From contig CAJVPP010001758.1 of NCBI GenBank assembly GCA_910592005.1, positions 1 through 18,040 of the forward strand: a stretch of 18,040 nucleotides of DNA. Reading direction: 5' to 3'. Positions 16,933 to 18,040 of the stretch are shown one piece after another. The translations under genes and the position numbers were made by a program. Under the pieces are notes generated by a model. The model had not been told where the DNA came from and did not search any database. It was given only the letters and a program-made list of their open reading frames with translations. The number at the start of each line of letters is the position of its first letter. The first letter of the stretch is position 1. The DNA comes from Funneliformis mosseae (taxonomy: Eukaryota > Glomeromycota > Glomeromycetes > Glomerales > Glomeraceae).

Positions 16933-18040
16933 ATGAATTCAAATTCTATTAAAAATAATTAAAATAATTCAAATAAAATTAAAAAAAAAAGAGTCACAAA
17001 AAAGAAGTTGGATATGGGATTGATTTGTATCTAATGATAGAATTGTTACATGTTAAGTAGAAGTTATCACAAGTGAAATATGTAGTAAAAATATTAGCAT
17101 AAAAATTCAACAAATATCTTAATAAACCATTTAAGTAATAAGTATTAAATAACTAAAAAAAATAATTAAGCAAAACTATGTGATAAGAAATAAATTAAAT
17201 AAATAGTATTTTATTTATTTAAATTTAATAATTTAGTATTAATTGATTATTTAATATGTTTTTAGTCTCAAGAATCTCATAAGTTAGGAGTTATATTATA
17301 TAAGCAGTCTTATCAAATTGAACTTCGTAATTTATTAATTAGTTAGATAATTTTTGATACTCAATCTTTAAATATTACATAATCAGAATCTTTTCAAAAA
17401 TTTATAAAAGAACTTGATCTAGCATTTGATATTCTAAATATTAAATTAATTAAGTAAACCATCTAAAGTGTTTGTAATTATACATTTTCTTTAATTCAAA
17501 AATTTATTAAAAATAATACAATTTCAGCTAGTTTACTTACTGATATGTGAACTAGTAGAAATAGATTGGGATTTTTAGGTATTACTTATTCTTTCTTAAT
17601 AAAAATTTTATTATTCATGAAATTATTCTTACAATTAAACATATTAAATATCCTTATAATGTATAAAATATATCTGATGTATTATTTGTTATTTTAGATG
17701 AGTGAGGTTTAAGAAATATAATAATGTAATAGTAACTGATAATAAGGCAAATATGAAAAAAATAATAAAAGAAATGAATGAAATTGCTTCAAATATAAAT
17801 GCTAACCATATATTACATATATATTATAGTTAGTAGTAAGAAAAAGATTAAATTTTGTTAAACCATTAGTTTTAAGAGCAAAAAAACTGATTGATTTTTT
17901 TTTAAGATCAAAATAAAGTCAAAGATTAAAGAAAATTCAAAAAAAATCACAAAATAAAATTTGATGTGATAAAGATTTTAATTTTACCATTTATGTTTAT
18001 TAATTATTCAAATTATTTTTATATTTATATAATAATTTTT
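16933..18040 (+). pseudogene. hAT transposase relic with BED finger, cut by window end
   Basis: From a candidate ATG at 16933 (MNSNSIKNN) the frames give a BED-type zinc-finger start (SWIWD*F, then CSKNISIK around 17080-17110). They continue ESFQKFIKELDLAFDILN, YTFSLIQKFIKNNTISASLL, TDM*TSRNRLGFLGITYSFL, then after a frame change DVLFVILDE*GLRNI, VTDNKANMKKIIKEMNEIAS and FVKPLVLRAKKLIDFFLR. TDMWTS, VTDNGANM and the blocks between them are standard landmarks of hAT (Ac-like) transposases, which cut and paste DNA through an RNase-H-fold core. Trp codons are stops (TDM*TS is TGA, DE*GL is TGA), VTDNG reads VTDNK, and the expected C-x-AH-L block has become NHILH, so the copy is inactive. The C-terminal half lies beyond the window. 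Confidence 0.8.

Noticed and set aside
1..18040. Ciliate-type genetic code (TAA/TAG read as Gln)
   Set aside because: Stops also replace Trp (TGG to TGA/TAG), frameshifts are common, and catalytic residues are lost, so decay explains the pattern better.

Overview
The window is strongly AT-rich eukaryotic DNA with no intact gene of ordinary length. It reads as a decayed, transposon-dense stretch of a fungal nuclear genome. The best guess is an arbuscular mycorrhizal fungus (Glomeromycotina, Rhizophagus-like). The reasons are very low GC, short GT-AG introns, and relics of families I associate with those genomes: a DDE-like repeat protein, RBR ubiquitin-ligase relatives and BED/hAT transposases. 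The family assignments come from reading translations by eye. No database search was run.

Layout. 1-1810 (minus): less AT-rich relic of the cytoplasmic dynein heavy chain gene, with two spliceable introns, several frameshifts and an internal deletion in the AAA6 region. 2318-2945 (plus): RBR-type E3 ubiquitin ligase relic. 4541-5260 (plus): retroviral-type integrase relic. 6890-15519: an 8.6 kb element bounded by two ~705 bp LTRs with TG...CA ends and a 4-bp target duplication (ACAT). It carries PBS-like, PPT, TATA and AATAAA signals, but no reverse transcriptase was found on its plus strand. Instead its interior carries, on the minus strand, a large DDE-transposase-like relic (8521-10680) and two coiled-coil-like coding remnants. 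A nested hAT-type MITE (12655-13523) has terminal inverted repeats, a near-perfect 8-bp target duplication and a core of 53-bp tandem repeats. 15640-16600 (plus): a tandem array in which a 41-42-nt exon-like module is repeated between splice-like acceptor and donor sites. 16933 to the end (plus): BED-finger hAT transposase relic, cut by the window edge.

All the coding relics share one decay style: stop codons stand where Gln (CAA/CAG) or Trp (TGG) is expected, and Gly, Asp or Glu codons have become Asn, Lys or Arg. The two LTRs also differ mostly by transitions. This fits C-to-T loss, through methyl-cytosine deamination or a RIP-like process, rather than stop-codon reassignment, because both Trp and Gln positions are hit. 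The genes do not form a working pathway. The window is a graveyard of one housekeeping-gene fragment, one signalling-gene fragment and several layers of transposons.
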